A DNA stretch of 64,000 bases from Rhodovulum kholense (GTDB lineage Bacteria; Pseudomonadota; Alphaproteobacteria; Rhodobacterales; Rhodobacteraceae). The stretch covers positions 1 through 64,000 of the forward strand of contig NZ_QAYC01000015.1 of NCBI RefSeq assembly GCF_003053725.1. Reading direction: 5' to 3'. This document shows positions 1-8,451 of this stretch, piece by piece. Both the position numbers and the translations under genes were made by a program. How positions within the stretch are numbered: the stretch's first letter is position 1; the number at the start of each line of letters is the position of its first letter. The notes under the pieces are model-generated. The model ran no database searches and was not told where the DNA came from. It saw nothing but the letters and a program-made list of their open reading frames with translations.

Positions 1-30
1 GCCCATTCCGTCATGGTCTTTCTGCGTCAT
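1..30 (-). CDS. 5' end of a protein gene cut by the window edge
   Basis: Read leftward, an ATG at 30 opens a frame MTQKDHDGMG that runs off the window. A purine-rich AGGAG sits about ten bases upstream (near 41-45), a good ribosome binding site. Only ten codons are visible, so no product can be named. It is listed because the Shine-Dalgarno and open frame make a real start likely. Confidence 0.45.
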   Translation of the reverse strand, partial: MTQKDHDGMG

Positions 31-359
31 CGTGCTTCGCTCTCCTGCCGCCTGTCCCGCCGGTTCGGGCGAGGCCCGTCCTGCCGACGACACGGCCAGC
101 CATTCGATATGTTGTGTTGCTATATAGCGAAGCGCAAAGCGGCAGGGTCAAGGGCGCTTTTGCGGCGTCCGGGGGCCTGTCAGGCCGTGGCGGCGGGTTT
201 GCTTGATTTTTGGGCATCCGGCCACCCGAGGCGCATACCGGCAGGGCCCGGCGGATGCGCTCCGCAGCAGTGGCGCTTCTCGCGGCCTTTCTCCTGTGAC
301 GGGGACGACCGCGCGGCTTCACCCAGCCGGGGGCCCTTGCGGCCGCCCCGGGGCTCAGG
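31..359. other. Non-coding gap with an imperfect inverted repeat
   Basis: No convincing gene is seen here; the overlapping open frames are arginine/proline-rich shadows. An AT-rich island at 103-131 carries arms TTCGATAT and ATATAGCGAA around GTTGTGTTG. It lies about 75 bases upstream of the leftward gene start at 30 and could be its promoter or operator. The rest looks like ordinary GC-rich spacer. Confidence 0.3.
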
Positions 360-1439
360 TCACATCAGGTGGCCGGATTTCTCGGCCTTGACGGCAAGAT
401 AGCGGGCATTCTCGGGCGTGTGACCGACCTTGAGGGGCACGCGTTCGGTGACCTCGATCCCGCGCGCGCGCATCATCTCGATCTTGGCCGGGTTGTTGGT
501 CATCAGGCGCACCGCCGAAAATCCCATCTCGCGCAGGATCGCCGCGCCGATCCGGAAATCGCGCTCGTCATCCTCGAAACCCAGCCGGTGATTGGCCTCG
601 ACCGTGTCGAAGCCCTGATCCTGCAGCGAATAGGCCCGCATCTTGTTGGCAAGCCCGATGCCGCGTCCTTCCTGATTGAGGTACAGAAGCACGCCCGCGC
701 CTTCTGAACCCATCTGCGCCAACGCCGTCCTGAGCTGTGCGCCGCAATCGCATTTGAGACTGCCCAGCAGATCGCCGGTGAAACAGGCCGAATGCAGCCG
801 GGCCAGAACCGGTTCGGTCCGGGGCGGGGTGCCGATTTCCACGGCGTAATGTTCCTCGCTGCCATCGGCCGGGCGGAAGACATGCAGCCGCCCCGCCTTC
901 GACACCTCGAGCGGCACCCGGGCCGAGACCACCTCGGCCAGCTCGGTGCCTTCGGCGCGGGCCAGCGCCGCCTCGCCGAGGGTCACGCGGGTCAGCCCCT
1001 CGGCTCCGGCCAGCGTGTCGGGCGCCGTCACCTCGACCGCCAGCACCGCAGGCAGCAGCCGGGCCGATTTCGCCAGGGCGATCGCCGCGCGATGGGGTTC
1101 GGCCTCGCCGCCCCGGGCCGAGGCGAAGGGGCCGAGCATCGGCTTGTCGAGATCGTCGGCCGGGTCGGCCACGGCGCGCACCCAGTCGGTGCCGACCCCG
1201 GCGGGCAGCAGCAGCCGGGCCAGATCGCCGTCATAGGGCCGCGCCTTGAGCGTTTCGGCCCGGCGCGCGGTGATCGCCAGAACCGGCCTGCCGCCGAGCG
1301 CGCGCAGCGCCTCCAGCCGATCGGGCGTCAGGGTCTCGGCCGCGACGACGACCAGCGGCCCGACCACGACCGGGACCCCCATCCTCAGATCGCCGCGGGC
1401 GCGGGCCAGTCGTTCGGTGCTGCCGGGGCCAAGACGCAT
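360..1439 (-). CDS. ribA: GTP cyclohydrolase II with an extra N-terminal domain
   Basis: Opens the imidazole ring of GTP, the first step of riboflavin synthesis, in the cytoplasm. The protein has 359 residues. The C-terminal half is classical RibA: the zinc cluster CFTGDLLGSLKCDCGAQL, then YLNQEGRGIGLANKMRAY, then the conserved GFDTVEANHRLGFEDD. The N-terminal half (about residues 1-150) lacks recognisable DHBP-synthase catalytic motifs and resembles the extra domain seen in other alphaproteobacterial RibA proteins. The start at 1439 was chosen because AAGGAAAGG lies just upstream; an open frame reaches 1601 but would run into the divergent regulator gene. No FMN riboswitch was seen in the gap to the divergent gene. 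Confidence 0.9.
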   Translation of the reverse strand: MRLGPGSTERLARARGDLRMGVPVVVGPLVVVAAETLTPDRLEALRALGGRPVLAITARRAETLKARPYDGDLARLLLPAGVGTDWVRAVADPADDLDKPMLGPFASARGGEAEPHRAAIALAKSARLLPAVLAVEVTAPDTLAGAEGLTRVTLGEAALARAEGTELAEVVSARVPLEVSKAGRLHVFRPADGSEEHYAVEIGTPPRTEPVLARLHSACFTGDLLGSLKCDCGAQLRTALAQMGSEGAGVLLYLNQEGRGIGLANKMRAYSLQDQGFDTVEANHRLGFEDDERDFRIGAAILREMGFSAVRLMTNNPAKIEMMRARGIEVTERVPLKVGHTPENARYLAVKAEKSGHLM

Positions 1440-1593
1440 GAGCCATTCCTTTCCTTCGGGCGGGTTAAGCCACAGTTCCGGGAGATTTGAAACAATTCCC
1501 TTCCCGGCCACACGCTTGCGTGAGAACCCTGTCGCAAATCTTGAGCCATCCGAAGGCGGCGACATCTGAGTCCAAGAGATTGCGGAGGACCCG

Positions 1594-2280
1594 ATGAGCA
1601 CTCTGAAAAAGATCCTTCTGGTGGACGACGAGACCGACCTGCGCGAGGCGCTGAGCGAGCAACTGGTGATGACCGAGGATTTCGACGTCTTCGAGGCCGG
1701 AAGCGGGGTCGAGGCGATGGAGAAGGCCCGCGCGGCGATCTACGATCTGGTGATCCTCGATGTGGGCCTGCCCGATACCGACGGGCGCGAATTGTGCCGC
1801 CTGATGCGCAAGCAGGGTGTCAAATGCCCGATCCTGATGCTGACCGGCCATGACACGGATGCCGACACCATTCTGGGGCTCGATTCGGGCGCGAACGACT
1901 ATGTGACCAAACCCTTCAAGTTTCCGGTGCTGCTGGCCCGCATCCGGGCGCAGCTGCGTCAGCATGAACAGTCCGAGGACGCGGTGTTCCAGCTGGGACC
2001 CTATACCTTCAAGCCCGCGATGAAGATGCTGATCACCGAAGACGACCGCAAGATCCGCCTGACCGAAAAGGAAACCAATATCCTGAAGTTCCTTTACCGC
2101 GCCTCGGAGGGCGTGGTGGCGCGCGATGTGCTGCTGCACGAGGTCTGGGGGTATAATGCCGGGGTGACGACGCATACGCTGGAAACCCATATCTACCGGC
2201 TGCGCCAGAAGATCGAGCCCGATCCGTCCAATGCCCGGTTGCTGGTGACCGAATCCGGCGGCTACCGCCTGGTTGCCTAA
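1594..2280 (+). CDS. cenR: OmpR/PhoB-family response regulator, CenR-like
   Basis: A 228-residue DNA-binding response regulator. The receiver domain is residues 1-120: acidic pair in ILLVDDETD, phospho-acceptor Asp in DLVILDVGLPDTDG, Thr in MLTGHD, Lys in VTKPFK. A winged-helix domain follows, with TEKETNILKFLYRA and THTLETHIYRLRQKIEPD, the usual recognition helix. The sequence closely matches what I remember of CenR, an essential cell-envelope regulator in Caulobacter and Rhodobacter; the ortholog assignment is from memory. No histidine kinase is adjacent, so it is an orphan here. It is divergent from ribA, and AGGA precedes the ATG. Confidence 0.8.
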   Translation: MSTLKKILLVDDETDLREALSEQLVMTEDFDVFEAGSGVEAMEKARAAIYDLVILDVGLPDTDGRELCRLMRKQGVKCPILMLTGHDTDADTILGLDSGANDYVTKPFKFPVLLARIRAQLRQHEQSEDAVFQLGPYTFKPAMKMLITEDDRKIRLTEKETNILKFLYRASEGVVARDVLLHEVWGYNAGVTTHTLETHIYRLRQKIEPDPSNARLLVTESGGYRLVA

Positions 2281-2377
2281 GGACCGGCCGGTCGGCGTGC
2301 CTGTCGGCGCCCTTTTCGCATCCGGAGCGGTGGCTTTTGGTCTTGTGGCCGCGCGCAGGTTGCGCAATTCTTCCGCC

Positions 2378-3142
2378 ATGTCGGGGCAATGGACCTGTTT
2401 TTTCGGCATTCTATGTGCCCTTCTCCAGATCGGTCCGGCCGCGGAGGCCGCGACCGACATTCCCGGCTACTGGTCCGTGCTTCCCGGCTGGCAGTCCTGG
2501 CAGGTGCCCAGCGCCTATCAGGTCGGGTTCGAGGGGTCTTCCGAACTGGCGGTCGCCTGCGGGCCCGAGGGGCAGCCGGTAATGGGGGTGCTGGCCGACG
2601 GGACAGACCTGCCCGACGGCGCGTTCGAACGCCCGGCCAAGATCGGCGAGCGGCATTTCCTGATCGCCTGGACCGGGCAGGCGGGCCTGGCGCTGGCCCG
2701 CCCCGATGCCGAGTTCCTGACCGCGATGCGCAGCGGCTCGACGCTGGTGTTGTACGACTATCAGGGCGCGCCGGTCGACTTCCGCCTGAGCGGCGCGGCC
2801 GAGGCGCTTGATTCCGCTCTGGCGGGCTGCCCGCCGCCGCATCCGGCGCGGCCGGATCCCGCGGCGATGCGGCGCGCGCTGGACGAGACCCTGCAGGCAC
2901 GGACCAACCGCGAATGCCGCGCGCTGGGCCGCGACGGCGCCGAGATCGGCTCCGGGGCGGTGCGCGAGCGGCTGTTGCCCGGATCCGACTATCCCGAGGT
3001 CTCGGTCGATTTCGGCTATGTCTCCTGCCGCGAGGGCCTGCGGCTCCATCGCGATTTCTGCACAGAGGCGGGCTGCGCCCATCAGCGCTATCTGCCCGGC
3101 GCCTCGGCCTATGTCCTGATCGAGAACGGCGACCCTGACTAG
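2378..3142 (+). CDS. Secreted protein of unknown function, possibly DUF4453-like
   Basis: A 254-residue protein with an N-terminal hydrophobic stretch (CFFGILCALLQIGPAAEA) that looks like a Sec signal peptide cleaved after AEA, so it is probably periplasmic. The mature part is rich in cysteine pairs (ECRALGRDG, YVSCREGLRL, FCTEAGC), suggesting disulfides. The layout recalls the Rhodobacterales DUF4453 family, but I cannot confirm this by eye. The frame is open from 2273, overlapping the regulator stop; 2378 was preferred because it starts right before the signal peptide, though its ribosome binding site is poor. The function is unknown. Confidence 0.6.
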   Translation: MSGQWTCFFGILCALLQIGPAAEAATDIPGYWSVLPGWQSWQVPSAYQVGFEGSSELAVACGPEGQPVMGVLADGTDLPDGAFERPAKIGERHFLIAWTGQAGLALARPDAEFLTAMRSGSTLVLYDYQGAPVDFRLSGAAEALDSALAGCPPPHPARPDPAAMRRALDETLQARTNRECRALGRDGAEIGSGAVRERLLPGSDYPEVSVDFGYVSCREGLRLHRDFCTEAGCAHQRYLPGASAYVLIENGDPD

Positions 3143-3234
3143 GCGCAGGCTTCGGCTTGAGCCCCGGGGCGGCGCCGTCTAGGGTCGCGTCCGGCGCGCC
3201 GCCGCGCAAAGCCCGTCCGGACAAGGAGACCCCG

Positions 3235-4023
3235 ATGCCCTTCACGCTTGCCACCTGGAATATCAATTCGGTGCGGCTGCGTGCCCCGCTGGTCGCCCGT
3301 CTGATGGAAGAGCAGGCGCCCGACATCCTTTGTCTGCAGGAATGCAAGTGTCCGGTCGATAAGCTGCCGCTCGAGGTCTTCGCGCCGCTGGGCTACACCC
3401 ATGTCGTGGCGCGCGGGCAGAAGGGCTATAACGGCGTCGCGATCCTGTCGAAGCTGCCGCTCGAGGATGCGGGCTCGGTCGATTTCGCCGGGCTCGGCCA
3501 GGCCCGCCATGTCGCGGCGCGGCTGGAAAACGGCGTGCTCCTGCACAACTTCTACGTCCCCGCCGGCGGCGATGTGCCCGACCGCGCGGTCAACGAGAAA
3601 TTCGGCCAGAAGCTCGACTTTCTCACCGAAATGCGGGACGCCTTCCGGACCAGCCGCCCGGAACGGTCGATCCTGGTCGGCGATCTCAACATCGCGCCGG
3701 GCGAAGACGATGTCTGGTCGCACAAGCAGCTTCTGAAGATCGTCAGCCACACGCCCGTAGAGGTCGATCATCTGGCCGCGGCGCAGGAGGCGGGCGGCTG
3801 GGTGGACGTGACCCGCGCCCATATCCCCGAGGGCAAGCTTTATTCCTGGTGGTCCTACCGGGCGCGCGACTGGGACGCGGCCGACAAGGGGCGGCGGCTT
3901 GACCATGTCTGGGCGACCCCCGATATCGCGGACGCGGCCGAGGACAGCCGCATCCTGCGCCCGGTGCGGGGCTGGGACCAGCCTTCGGATCACGTGCCGG
4001 TCCTTGCGCGGTTCGATCTCTAG
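3235..4023 (+). CDS. xthA: Exodeoxyribonuclease III
   Basis: A 262-residue AP endonuclease/3'-5' exonuclease of the ExoIII family, acting in base-excision repair. Family motifs in order: FTLATWNINSVRLR at the N-terminus, the metal-binding Glu in DILCLQECKC, LVGDLNIAP in the middle, and WDQPSDHVPVLARF at the C-terminus with the catalytic Asp-His. Length is normal for the family. The ATG at 3235 is preceded by AAGGAG, so it is preferred over an upstream in-frame ATG at 3157 with no site. It appears to be a single-gene unit between the secreted protein and the thioredoxin gene. Confidence 0.93.
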   Translation: MPFTLATWNINSVRLRAPLVARLMEEQAPDILCLQECKCPVDKLPLEVFAPLGYTHVVARGQKGYNGVAILSKLPLEDAGSVDFAGLGQARHVAARLENGVLLHNFYVPAGGDVPDRAVNEKFGQKLDFLTEMRDAFRTSRPERSILVGDLNIAPGEDDVWSHKQLLKIVSHTPVEVDHLAAAQEAGGWVDVTRAHIPEGKLYSWWSYRARDWDAADKGRRLDHVWATPDIADAAEDSRILRPVRGWDQPSDHVPVLARFDL

Positions 4024-4096
4024 GTCTTCGCCCTTGGGTTTTGCGGCGGACCGCCTCATATATTGCGAAACGCTCTGACGGACGGAGACGGAGACA

Positions 4097-5011
4097 ATGC
4101 TGGAACTGGGTGGCAAGGCTGCGGGGACGGACGGGGCACCGGAGGCCCTGATCAAGGACGTCACCGAGGCGACCTTCATGGCGGATGTGATCGACGCCTC
4201 GCATGAGGTGCCGGTGATCGTCGATTTCTGGGCGACCTGGTGCGGCCCCTGCAAGACGCTGGGGCCGATGCTGGAAAAGGCGGTGACCGAAGCCGGCGGC
4301 AAGGTGCGGATGGCCAAGGTCGATGTGGACCGCAACCAGACCATCGCGGCGCAGCTTCGCATCCAGTCGATCCCGACGGTCTATGCCTTCTATCAGGGCC
4401 AGCCGGTCGACGGCTTCCAGGGCGCTCTGCCCGGGTCCGAGGTGCAGGCTTTTGTCGACCGGGTGGCGGCGATCGCGGGCGATGGCGGGCTGGCCGAAGC
4501 GGTCGCCGCGGCCGAAGAGCTTCTGGCCGAAGGGGCCGCGGTCGAGGCCGCGCAGACCTTCGCCGCGATCCTCGGCGAGGACCCGAAGAACGCGCCCGCC
4601 TATTCCGGGCTCGCCCGCGCGCATCTGGCGCTGGGCGAGATCGACCAGGCCGAACAGTTCCTCGAGGCGGTGCAGCCCGAGATCGCCCGCGCGCCCGAGA
4701 TCGAAGCCGCACGCGCCCAGGTCGCGCTGGCGCGCCAGGCGGCCGAGGCCGGACCGGTGGTCGAGCTGCGCGCGGCGGTCGATCACGACCCCGACAACCA
4801 TCAGGCGCGGTTCGAACTGGCCAAGGCGCTGCATGCCGGCGGCGAGGTCGAGGCGGCGGTGGACGAGTTGCTAGAACTGTTCCGTCGCGACCGCGAGTGG
4901 AATGACGGTGCCGCGAAGGCCCAGCTTTTCACCATCTTCGAAGCGCTGAAGCCGCAGGATCCCATCGTCCTGAAAGGCCGCCGGAAACTGTCGTCGATGA
5001 TATTTGCCTGA
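4097..5011 (+). CDS. Thioredoxin-TPR protein (CnoX/YbbN-like)
   Basis: A 304-residue two-part protein. Residues about 20-125 are a thioredoxin fold with the redox motif WCGPCK in VIVDFWATWCGPCKTL. The remainder is alpha-helical with TPR-like repeats (AYSGLARAHLALGEIDQAEQFL, ARFELAKALHAGGEVEAAVDELL). The architecture is that of CnoX/YbbN, a holdase that protects proteins under oxidative or bleach stress and hands them to GroEL. E. coli CnoX lacks the second active-site Cys, whereas this one keeps both, as in many alphaproteobacteria. It is followed after three bases by the LON-domain gene, suggesting an operon with that gene and the Trm112 gene. Confidence 0.85.
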   Translation: MLELGGKAAGTDGAPEALIKDVTEATFMADVIDASHEVPVIVDFWATWCGPCKTLGPMLEKAVTEAGGKVRMAKVDVDRNQTIAAQLRIQSIPTVYAFYQGQPVDGFQGALPGSEVQAFVDRVAAIAGDGGLAEAVAAAEELLAEGAAVEAAQTFAAILGEDPKNAPAYSGLARAHLALGEIDQAEQFLEAVQPEIARAPEIEAARAQVALARQAAEAGPVVELRAAVDHDPDNHQARFELAKALHAGGEVEAAVDELLELFRRDREWNDGAAKAQLFTIFEALKPQDPIVLKGRRKLSSMIFA

Positions 5012-5014
5012 CGG

Positions 5015-5683
5015 ATGGCGCGGCCTAGCTTCTCGGGCATGTTCTCAGCGGTCGACCTGCCCGAAACCATTCCCGTTTTCCCGTTGCCTGGGGCGCTCTT
5101 GCTGCCTCGGGCGCGGCTCCCCCTGCATATTTTCGAGCCGCGCTATCTGGCGATGCTCGACGATACGCTGAAGACCTCGCATCGGCTGATCGGTATGGTG
5201 CAGCCGCGCGAGGTGCCCGGCTCGGACGAGCGGAAGCTGCATGCGATCGGCTGCGCCGGCCGCGTGACCGCCTTTTCCGAGACCGAGGACGGGCGCTACA
5301 TGCTGACCCTGTCGGGGATTTCGCGGTTCCGGATCACCCGCGATCAGGCCGGGTTCACGCCCTATATCCGGGCCGATGTCGCCTGGGACGGGTTCGGGCG
5401 CGATCTCGGCCCCGGAGAGGACGATCCGGGCTTCGACCGCGAGGCTTTTCTCAAGCTGCTCGGCCGGTTCTTCGCCAGCCGCGGGCTTTCGACCGACTGG
5501 GACAGCCTGCGCGAGGCCGAGGACGAGTTGCTGATCAGTTCGCTGTCGATGCTCTGTCCCTTCGCGCCCGAGGACAAGCAGGCACTGCTGGAGGCGCCGT
5601 CGCTTTCGACGCGGCGCGAGACCCTTGTGACTCTCATCGAATTTGCCTTACGAAGCGGCAACGACGAGGAGAAGATGCAATGA
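5015..5683 (+). CDS. LON substrate-binding-domain protein
   Basis: A 222-residue protein resembling the isolated N-terminal (substrate-binding) domain of Lon protease: [29 protein letters not shown] is the family signature, followed by beta-rich sequence and an acidic helical C-terminus. There is no AAA+ or Ser-Lys protease part. Such stand-alone proteins are common in alphaproteobacteria and uncharacterised; a role in protein quality control is only inferred from the fold and from the upstream CnoX-like gene. Its stop overlaps the next start in ATGA, so translation is coupled to the Trm112 gene. Confidence 0.85.
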   Translation: MARPSFSGMFSAVDLPETIPVFPLPGALLLPRARLPLHIFEPRYLAMLDDTLKTSHRLIGMVQPREVPGSDERKLHAIGCAGRVTAFSETEDGRYMLTLSGISRFRITRDQAGFTPYIRADVAWDGFGRDLGPGEDDPGFDREAFLKLLGRFFASRGLSTDWDSLREAEDELLISSLSMLCPFAPEDKQALLEAPSLSTRRETLVTLIEFALRSGNDEEKMQ

Positions 5684-5862
5684 ACGACATGACCCAAGCC
5701 GACCGGAAGATGCTTGAATCCCTGGTCTGCCCGGTGACCCACGGACCCCTGGCCTATGATGCGGACCGCCAGGAGCTGGTGTCGAAGTCGGCCGGACTGG
5801 CCTTTCCGATCCGCGGCGGGATTCCGATCATGCTGGTCGACGAGGCGCGGCGGCTCGACTGA
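5680..5862 (+). CDS. Trm112-family small protein
   Basis: A 60-residue protein matching the bacterial Trm112/YcaR family: [13 protein letters not shown] in the first half and [21 protein letters not shown] in the second. Eukaryotic Trm112 is a zinc-binding activator of methyltransferases; many bacterial members, including this one, keep only one Cys of the zinc site (C17), so zinc binding is doubtful. It starts at the ATGA overlap with the LON-domain gene and ends 54 bases from the convergent crtC, marking the left border of the photosynthesis cluster. Confidence 0.88.
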   Translation: MNDMTQADRKMLESLVCPVTHGPLAYDADRQELVSKSAGLAFPIRGGIPIMLVDEARRLD

Positions 5863-5916
5863 GCGGCCACGCCGGGTCTCGGCCTCGATTTTTCTGCGAA
5901 AAATCGCGCCCGGGAC

Positions 5917-6852
5917 CTATCGCGGGCTGGGCCATCCAGGCTTTCGCGGGACCTTGACCGCCAGCATCGGCTTGATCAGCGGGCTGGCGAAACGGTCCAG
6001 ATCGAGCGCCTCATGCACGCCCACCATCTCTTCGCCGAACACCTTCGTGCGGATCGCCGACCTGCAATAGAAGGGCGCATCCAGCATGTCGTGCACCTGC
6101 CGGGGCGTGTAGCCGGGATCGGCCCGCGTTTCGCGCCGGACCAGCCATTTCGACCTGGCAAACCGTGTGCGCGGCGGGGCCTCCACCACTTCTGCCCGGC
6201 CATCCGCGTCGAAATGCACGCCGACCGCCAGCTCCGAGCCGTCCCGGACCGAGGCGTCGTAGAAGCACCAGGCCCCGTTCGCCTTGGTCGGGAAGCGGCC
6301 CCAGGTCCAGTAGCTGAAATCGTCCTCGAGCGCCGCTGTGCCGAAATTCGCGTCGAAATAGCCGTGCCCGGTCCATTGCCAGCCCGGCTGGTTCAGGTCC
6401 ACCTCGATCTCGGAGGACGGCGCGAAGGGCCGCCAGACATGGCTGCCATCGGCCTTGAGCGGCAGTTCGACCCCGGTCACGGCCGAGGGTGTGACCGTCA
6501 CCCGACCCTTGAGCCGGCCCAGATGCGGCCAGGTCATCTCGTCGATGTCGAAGATGAGCTTGCCGCCGGCCCAGGTCAGCTTGGACGGCCCCACCTGGAA
6601 CGTGTTCTTCGTCTGGTGCAGGGCCGCGCGGCCCCGGTCGGTCATGGTCCAGCGCCCGCCCGGCCCGTAGGTCGCGACGTTGATGCAGCAATGGTTTTCC
6701 GGGCTTTTCCGGCCCGACCAGCGGTACCACGGCGAGAAGACCGAGCCGATGAACGAGATGATCGAGATCGACCGCTCGCCGTCATGGCTCAGGCCGTCGA
6801 CATACCACCACGCATAGCCGTTTGCGGGGACGTCGAGGGCGAAGCACGGTCC
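5917..6852 (-). CDS. crtC: Hydroxyneurosporene synthase (carotenoid 1,2-hydratase); start codon unclear
   Basis: Adds water across the C-1,2 double bond of neurosporene/lycopene-type carotenoids in the spheroidene/spirilloxanthin pathway. Motifs: FIGSVFSPWYRWSGRK, HCCINVATYGPGGRWTMTDRG, WQWTGHGYFDANFGTAALEDDFSYWTWGR, and a C-terminal LDAPFYCRSAIRT. The conserved frame extends upstream through GYAWWYVDGLSHDGE, which matches longer CrtC proteins, but contains no ATG, GTG or TTG between there and 7383. The first ATG inside the gene (WTMTDRG) would remove about 60 conserved residues. The 5' end given here is therefore approximate. The gene overlaps the 3' end of crtD by roughly 60 bases in the -1 frame. 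Confidence 0.85.
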   Translation of the reverse strand, partial: GPCFALDVPANGYAWWYVDGLSHDGERSISIISFIGSVFSPWYRWSGRKSPENHCCINVATYGPGGRWTMTDRGRAALHQTKNTFQVGPSKLTWAGGKLIFDIDEMTWPHLGRLKGRVTVTPSAVTGVELPLKADGSHVWRPFAPSSEIEVDLNQPGWQWTGHGYFDANFGTAALEDDFSYWTWGRFPTKANGAWCFYDASVRDGSELAVGVHFDADGRAEVVEAPPRTRFARSKWLVRRETRADPGYTPRQVHDMLDAPFYCRSAIRTKVFGEEMVGVHEALDLDRFASPLIKPMLAVKVPRKPGWPSPR

Positions 6853-8324
6853 GTCAAGATCGCCTCGGCCGCGTGCCGTCCGGAGAGGGTTGCCATCGGG
6901 ATGCCCGCGCCGGGATGCGTCCCTCCCCCCGCCAGATAGAGCCCCGCGACCCTGGTCCGCGCCGTCGGCCGCTTCAGCGCGGCCGTCAACCCGTGCGGGC
7001 TCCGCCCGTAAAGGGAACCGTCCGAGGCCGGAAACAGCTTCGCGAACTGGCGCGGCGTCGTCAGCGCCTGGACCCCCGGCCTCGGGTCGAAGGTCAGCCC
7101 GAAGCGGGCCAGTGTCTGGAAGGTGCGTGTCCGGCACGTCTCTTTCTCCTCGTCGGTCGGGTCCGTCCCGTCTGCCGCGGGCGGGCCGTTCATGATGATC
7201 TCGAACCGTTCGAGCCCCTCGGGGTTGCGGCCGGTGCCGCGGTCCTGGGCGCAGATGTAAAGCGTCGGGTCCTCGGGCATCTCGCCCCGGGCGATAGGAT
7301 CGAATTCGGCATGCGCGTCGTCGCAGAAGAAGACGTTGTGGTGAACCATCTCGGGGCCGTGCGGTTCCGCGGCATAGGACCACACATAGGCCGATAGGCT
7401 GCGCGGGCGGACCGCGTCGGGGGCCACGGTCTCGCGCAGGCCCTCGCCCAGCAGTCCGGCCGCGAGCGCCGCCGGATCGCCGTTGAAGACCACCACATCG
7501 GCCGGAAGGCGGGCGCCGCTGTCCAGATGCACCGCCGCCGCCGCGCCCTGCTGGATCTCGATCCGGGTGGCGCGGCTGCCGAAGGTGAAGCGCACGCCCT
7601 TGTCATGGGCCAGCTGTTCCAGCGCGCGGGCCAGACGGTGCATGCCGCCCTCGACCCGCCAGACGCCCTGTTCCTCGGCATGCCAGATCAGCGACAGCAG
7701 CGCGGGCGACTGGAACGGCGAGCCGCCGACATAGGTCGCGTAGCGCCCGAAGAGCTGGGCCAGCCGCCGGTCGGAAAACGCCTTGCCCAGCGCCTGTGCG
7801 AGGCTGCGCTGCGGCGCCATGTCGAGCGCCAGCCAGGGATGGGTCAGCACATGCCGGGTCAGCGCGCCTTGCGAGGGTTCGGCCGCACGCATCATCGGCG
7901 CGTCGAAGGCGTTGTAAAGCCGCTCGGACCGGCGGCAGAAGGCGCGGAACTCCTTTTCCGCCCGCGCACCGGCGAACCGGCCCACCGCATCGGCGCTTTG
8001 CTCGCGCGAGGCGAAAAGATCGAGCGTCGAGCCGTCGGGCCACCAGTGCCGCGCCAACACCTCTTCGCGGTGCAGCGTGACGTAGTCGGACAGCCGCGCG
8101 CCGACGCTGTCGAAGAGTTCCTCGAAGACCGGGCGCAGGGTCATCACCGTGGGGCCGGCGTCGACCGGACCCGCGTCGCTGGCGAAGGTGCGCATCTTGC
8201 CGCCAGGCACCGGCGCGCGGTCGACGACCTCGACCTCATACCCGCCATGGGCCAGCCGGATCGCGGCTGAAAGCCCGCCCATCCCCGCCCCGATCACGAC
8301 GACTTTTCCCGCAGATCCGGCCAT
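6789..8324 (-). CDS. crtD: Hydroxyneurosporene/methoxyneurosporene desaturase
   Basis: A 511-residue FAD-dependent C-3,4 desaturase of 1-hydroxy carotenoids. The N-terminus has the dinucleotide fold VVVIGAGMGGLSAAIRLAHGGYEVEVVDR; the C-terminus has the CrtI-family flavin signature GLYLAGGGTHPGAGIPMATLSGRHAAEAIL. Length fits the family. GAGGTGG precedes the ATG at 8324. It starts the leftward crtD-crtC unit and shares the control region 8325-8451, with two TGT-N12-ACA palindromes, with the divergent crtE. Confidence 0.95.
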   Translation of the reverse strand: MAGSAGKVVVIGAGMGGLSAAIRLAHGGYEVEVVDRAPVPGGKMRTFASDAGPVDAGPTVMTLRPVFEELFDSVGARLSDYVTLHREEVLARHWWPDGSTLDLFASREQSADAVGRFAGARAEKEFRAFCRRSERLYNAFDAPMMRAAEPSQGALTRHVLTHPWLALDMAPQRSLAQALGKAFSDRRLAQLFGRYATYVGGSPFQSPALLSLIWHAEEQGVWRVEGGMHRLARALEQLAHDKGVRFTFGSRATRIEIQQGAAAAVHLDSGARLPADVVVFNGDPAALAAGLLGEGLRETVAPDAVRPRSLSAYVWSYAAEPHGPEMVHHNVFFCDDAHAEFDPIARGEMPEDPTLYICAQDRGTGRNPEGLERFEIIMNGPPAADGTDPTDEEKETCRTRTFQTLARFGLTFDPRPGVQALTTPRQFAKLFPASDGSLYGRSPHGLTAALKRPTARTRVAGLYLAGGGTHPGAGIPMATLSGRHAAEAILTDRASPSTSPQTAMRGGMSTA

Positions 8325-8365
8325 TTTTGATCCACCTCAAGGAATGTTGACTCGGGACCATAGAC

Positions 8366-8383
8366 TGTCCACCCTGATTTACA
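8366..8383. promoter_or_regulatory. PpsR/CrtJ operator, crtE site 1
   Basis: TGTCCACCCTGATTTACA, an exact TGT-N12-ACA. It overlaps the probable crtE -10 element. PpsR/CrtJ is the aerobic repressor of photosynthesis genes in Rhodobacter. Confidence 0.75.
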
Positions 8384-8391
8384 ATCGTGAA

Positions 8392-8409
8392 TGTCTCGCC
8401 GTCCTGACA
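8392..8409. promoter_or_regulatory. PpsR/CrtJ operator, crtE site 2
   Basis: TGTCTCGCCGTCCTGACA, an exact TGT-N12-ACA, eight bases downstream of site 1. This is the same spacing as the pair before bchC, allowing cooperative binding of two dimers. Confidence 0.75.
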
Positions 8410-8451
8410 GCTGCGTGGAGGGGTGGCGGACCAAGCATTGGAGAGCCGTTC

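Larger units (their letters stand above)
8325..8451. promoter_or_regulatory. crtD/crtE divergent control region
   Basis: Holds two PpsR/CrtJ-type palindromes (listed separately) and candidate promoter elements. On the + strand TACAAT at 8380-8385 is a good -10 for crtE and lies inside the first palindrome. On the - strand TGGACA and AACATT, 17 bases apart, could serve crtD. PpsR/CrtJ binding would block both directions. The promoter assignments are inferred from consensus only. Confidence 0.6.

Noticed and set aside
1440-1593. FMN riboswitch upstream of ribA
   Set aside because: None of the conserved RFN-element segments is visible; the gap looks like a plain divergent promoter.
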